The notes beneath the pieces were generated by a model, which had not been told where the DNA came from, ran no database searches, and worked only from the letters and a program-made list of their open reading frames with translations. From Linum tenue (Eukaryota; Streptophyta; Magnoliopsida; Malpighiales; Linaceae), in contig CAMGYJ010000009.1 of assembly GCA_946122785.1 (NCBI GenBank), forward strand, positions 12,802,937 to 12,866,936: 64,000 nt of DNA. Reading direction: 5' to 3'. The translations under genes were made by a program, and so were the position numbers. Positions 61,149 to 64,000 of this stretch are shown here, piece after piece. Position 1 is the stretch's first letter, and each line of letters begins with the position of its first letter.

Positions 61149-64000
61149 ATGTGTGGAATCCTTGCAGTCTTCGGTTGCGTAGACAACTCCCAAGCCAAAC
61201 GCTCCCGCATCATCGAGCTCTCCCGGAGGTGAAACCCAAATCACCCATCTATTCTCCACCATTTTGCTAATTTCAAATTCGATGGTGCTATTGCGGATTG
61301 CTGCCTTCATTGTCTCCTGCATAATACTTCCTGTGCTTCGCGTTCGCCATTGGGTGTTTGCATTTTTCTGTTTCCGTCTGAACTTGCATGTACCCATTTC
61401 CGGCTTCTTCCAAGTCGTCTTTTGTCGTTTTGTATTTCGCCGGAGTTCTTAGCGATTGATTTGTTATTTACTTTTCCGGTTAATCGTAGGTTGAGGCACA
61501 GGGGTCCTGATTGGAGTGGGCTGCACTGCTATGATGATTGCTATCTGGCTCATCAGCGGTTGGCCATTATAGACCCTGCTTCAGGGGATCAGCCACTTTA
61601 CAACGAAGACAAGACTGTTGTCGTCACAGTAAGTATATTGTATTCTTTCTGTGGGGATATGAACCCTTTGAAGCCGTATCATTCATTAAGTTTTGAAAGC
61701 AAAAGCGACAAAAACATAGAGTGACAGGATAGAGCAGGACGTGATAGTTGAAACTGACCAAGAGTAATTTAGGGGTCGTTTGGAAGTTGCGATAGTTTTG
61801 TTGAGATTGTCATTATGTATGTATTGTTTACAATGTATCGTTTTTTTGTTTTTTAGCAGAAACAATACATGAATTGTTTTTGTGATGTGACAGAAACTCA
61901 CTCATTTTGAGTGATTGTTATATCTCAACTTTTAGTTGTGATTGTTGAGATAGTTGAGTTGAGATTGTTTTGTCATACACAATCACACATACCAAACGTT
62001 GGATTCTACAATGCATCAAATTCGACAATACATGTATAATATTATACATGCATTCTCAACAATACATCTATTTAACAATCACAACTTCCAAACGACCCCT
62101 TATTTTTGCGATTAGAGTCATTTGTTAATGGCGATTTGAATGTATGACCGACATCGTGGTTAACATGCTGTGAACTTGCCTTCAAATCGAAATAGCCGGA
62201 GTTATGCAGGAAAATTTCGCTGTTGGTGGAACAATTTGAACTTCTGCTTATCTTATGATTTCGAACTTGACTTTAAGGTTAATGGGGAGATATACAACCA
62301 CAAGGAGCTGCGGGAAAAATTGACTTCCCATCAGTTCCGGACTGGCAGTGACTGTGAAGTGATTGCGCATCTAGTAAGTTCCTTGTGTTGCTACATTCTT
62401 TGTAAGTAGCTTATGTTTGATGCGCTTGCTGCTTTGCTGAGTACGGTTTTGGTTGTGGTGACTAATGCAAACCAGATATCTTGCATTGGATTTTGCACTC
62501 TATTAGATCTTGAGATTCTTTCTTGCTTATTTTAAAGGATATAACTTTATTACTGTTATTGGTTTGTCAAGGAAGAAATTTCACTGCTAATGTTCCCCCC
62601 CTTTGTTGTCCCCAGTTGGAGCTCTCTTACCTATAGCATGTGGCTGAACGTGTTCTCGCCACTTTTTGCTTCTCTTGTCTACAGTTGATTAACTTTTTCC
62701 ATTTCTCTTTACAGTATGAAGAGTATGGAGAAGATTTTGTGCACATGTTGGATGGGATGTTTTCCTTTGTTCTTCTTGATACACGTAACAAAACTTTCAT
62801 TGCAGCTCGTGATGCAATTGGTATTACACCACTTTATATGGGTTGGGGCCTTGATGGTAAGATTTTATGTTTTTTCTTTTTTAATTGTTGACATTGGCTT
62901 AATTAGCCTGCCTCCAACTTGGGACAACGAGTCAGAGGAAATAGAATTTGCATTATTCTCTCCTTTACCTAAGGGTTCATGTTTCTGTTCTAAGCCATCA
63001 CAAATAATGTTTCAGGATCGGTGTGGTTTGCTTCAGAAATGAAAGCCCTGAGTGATGACTGTGAGCGATTTGTGTCTTTCCTGCCAGGGCATATTTATTC
63101 GAGCAAGGAAGGTTTGTTCCTTGGATTGGCAGCTTTAGAATGCTTACATTATCTACACAAAGCTGAAATTTTCTTAGCAAACGAAAAACACGATAATTTC
63201 TTGTCTCCTGCACTAGGTTGGTGCCATTCTCGGTATGTTTTTGTGATAAACTGTAGCTGAATTATATTGATGTCTGGTAAGTATCGAACAAGTGCACTGT
63301 GGAGCATCAAATTCAATACTAATAACTGATGGAAAGACTTGGGGGGCAACAGGCATCCTTACTATGGATGCAGTATCTATGCTAGAGGGCGGAGATTCAA
63401 TGTGCATGCAAGTGGAGAAAATGCTTCTTTTGTGCTTTCCCATTCGATAATGGTACCAGCAACTGTTTTTTGTTTTGTTTTGTTTGAATGCTATCAGGAA
63501 GTCTTAGAAGGTGGTACAACCCACCATGGTATACGGAAGAAGTACCTTCGACCCCATATGATCCACTATATTTACGGGAGGCCTTTGAGAAGGCAAGTTC
63601 TAGATTCATCTTAAAAGCAATCTAGTTCCTGTCAACCTCGTCGTAAAAAAGTCAATTGAGATCTTCATAAAATATCCCTACTGAGCTCTTTCTTAACTGT
63701 GCTTACTTGGTATGTCAACATGCTTTGCCTCTTGAACTTTCTAGGCGGTGACCAAACGGCTTATGACGGATGTACCATTTGGTGTACTTCTCTCTGGAGG
63801 ATTGGATTCTTCACTTGTTGCTGCTGTGGCTTCTCGAAAGATGGCTGAATTAGCAGCTGCTTGCCAGTGGGGAACACAATTGCACACCTTTTGCGTTGGT
63901 TTGAAGGTGATTATATTTAACTTGACACAGAGTAGTTATTTATTATTATTATTTCGTTGAATAGAGAGTAGTTATTTATCACAGTGCATTTCAGCCAATT
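61149..64000 (+). CDS. ASN: Asparagine synthetase (glutamine-hydrolysing), 5' part
   Basis: Makes asparagine from aspartate, glutamine and ATP, central to nitrogen transport and storage. Coding exons seen: 61149-61228, 61490-61628, 62278-62373, 62715-62856, 63016-63111, 63498-63592 and 63745-63906, all in phase; the gene runs past the window end. The N-terminal glutaminase domain begins MCGILAVFG with the catalytic Cys2. It also has [36 protein letters not shown] and [13 protein letters not shown]. The synthetase domain starts with [12 protein letters not shown], the ATP-pyrophosphatase loop. [16 protein letters not shown] and the C-terminal-half style resemble the ASN2/ASN3 class more than ASN1, from memory. 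The intron after 63592 starts GC (AAG|GCAAGT) and ends AG. Intron 2 carries a MITE. About 270 codons are present, roughly 45 percent of the usual 580-590. Confidence 0.95.
61772..62099. mobile_element. PIF/Harbinger (Tourist-like) MITE in ASN intron 2
   Basis: 328 bp with inverted ends GGGGTCGTTTGGAAGTTG and its complement CAACTTCCAAACGACCCC. It is flanked by the 3-bp duplication TTA (61769-61771 and 62100-62102). The interior is symmetric, AACAATACAT/ATGTATTGTT-rich and non-coding. It lies wholly inside the intron and leaves both splice sites intact. Confidence 0.88.

Overview
This is nuclear genomic DNA from a flowering plant, most likely a eudicot. Seven conserved plant genes are interrupted by short AT-rich GT-AG introns (plus two apparent GC-AG introns), and they lie among many degenerate transposable elements. 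No tRNA, rRNA, CRISPR array or bacterial-type operon was seen. The species cannot be named from the sequence. Gene models were built by hand from frame continuity, splice consensus and remembered family signatures; no database search was run. || Layout. 1-3.98 kb: no gene; tandem and ACAAACATTACAAA-type repeats. 3.98-6.67 kb (-): BTL3-like adenine nucleotide carrier. 6.99-10.7 kb: two copies of a repeat unit carrying broken PEX11A-like sequence inside terminal inverted repeats, separated by a Helitron whose 3' end is visible. 10.7-18.3 kb: transposon graveyard (MULE transposase relic, CACTA terminus, Ty1/copia polyprotein relic). 18.78-23.25 kb (-): RABH1 (RAB6-type) GTPase with a 3 kb intron holding a second Helitron end. 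23.3-34.4 kb: repeat-rich, with a complete 294-bp SMART/TRIM mini-retrotransposon and a MULE-type MITE. 34.4-36.8 kb (+): DAPB of lysine biosynthesis. 38.26-41.05 kb (+): NPH3/RPT2-like BTB protein with a hidden in-frame intron. 41.58-42.10 kb (-): organellar uL23. 42.53-44.67 kb (+): PME31-type pectinesterase, head to head with uL23. 45-60.5 kb: nested hAT elements, then two LINE copies. 61.15 kb to the window end (+): asparagine synthetase, truncated at the right edge. || The genes do not form a pathway cluster. They are independent housekeeping or developmental loci: nucleotide transport, Golgi traffic, lysine and asparagine synthesis, auxin/phototropism-type signalling, organelle translation and pectin modification. 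The notable biology is in the mobile-element architecture: gene-fragment capture, target-site duplications that can be read directly, and nested insertions. A probable exitron in the NPH3 gene and the non-canonical introns add to this.
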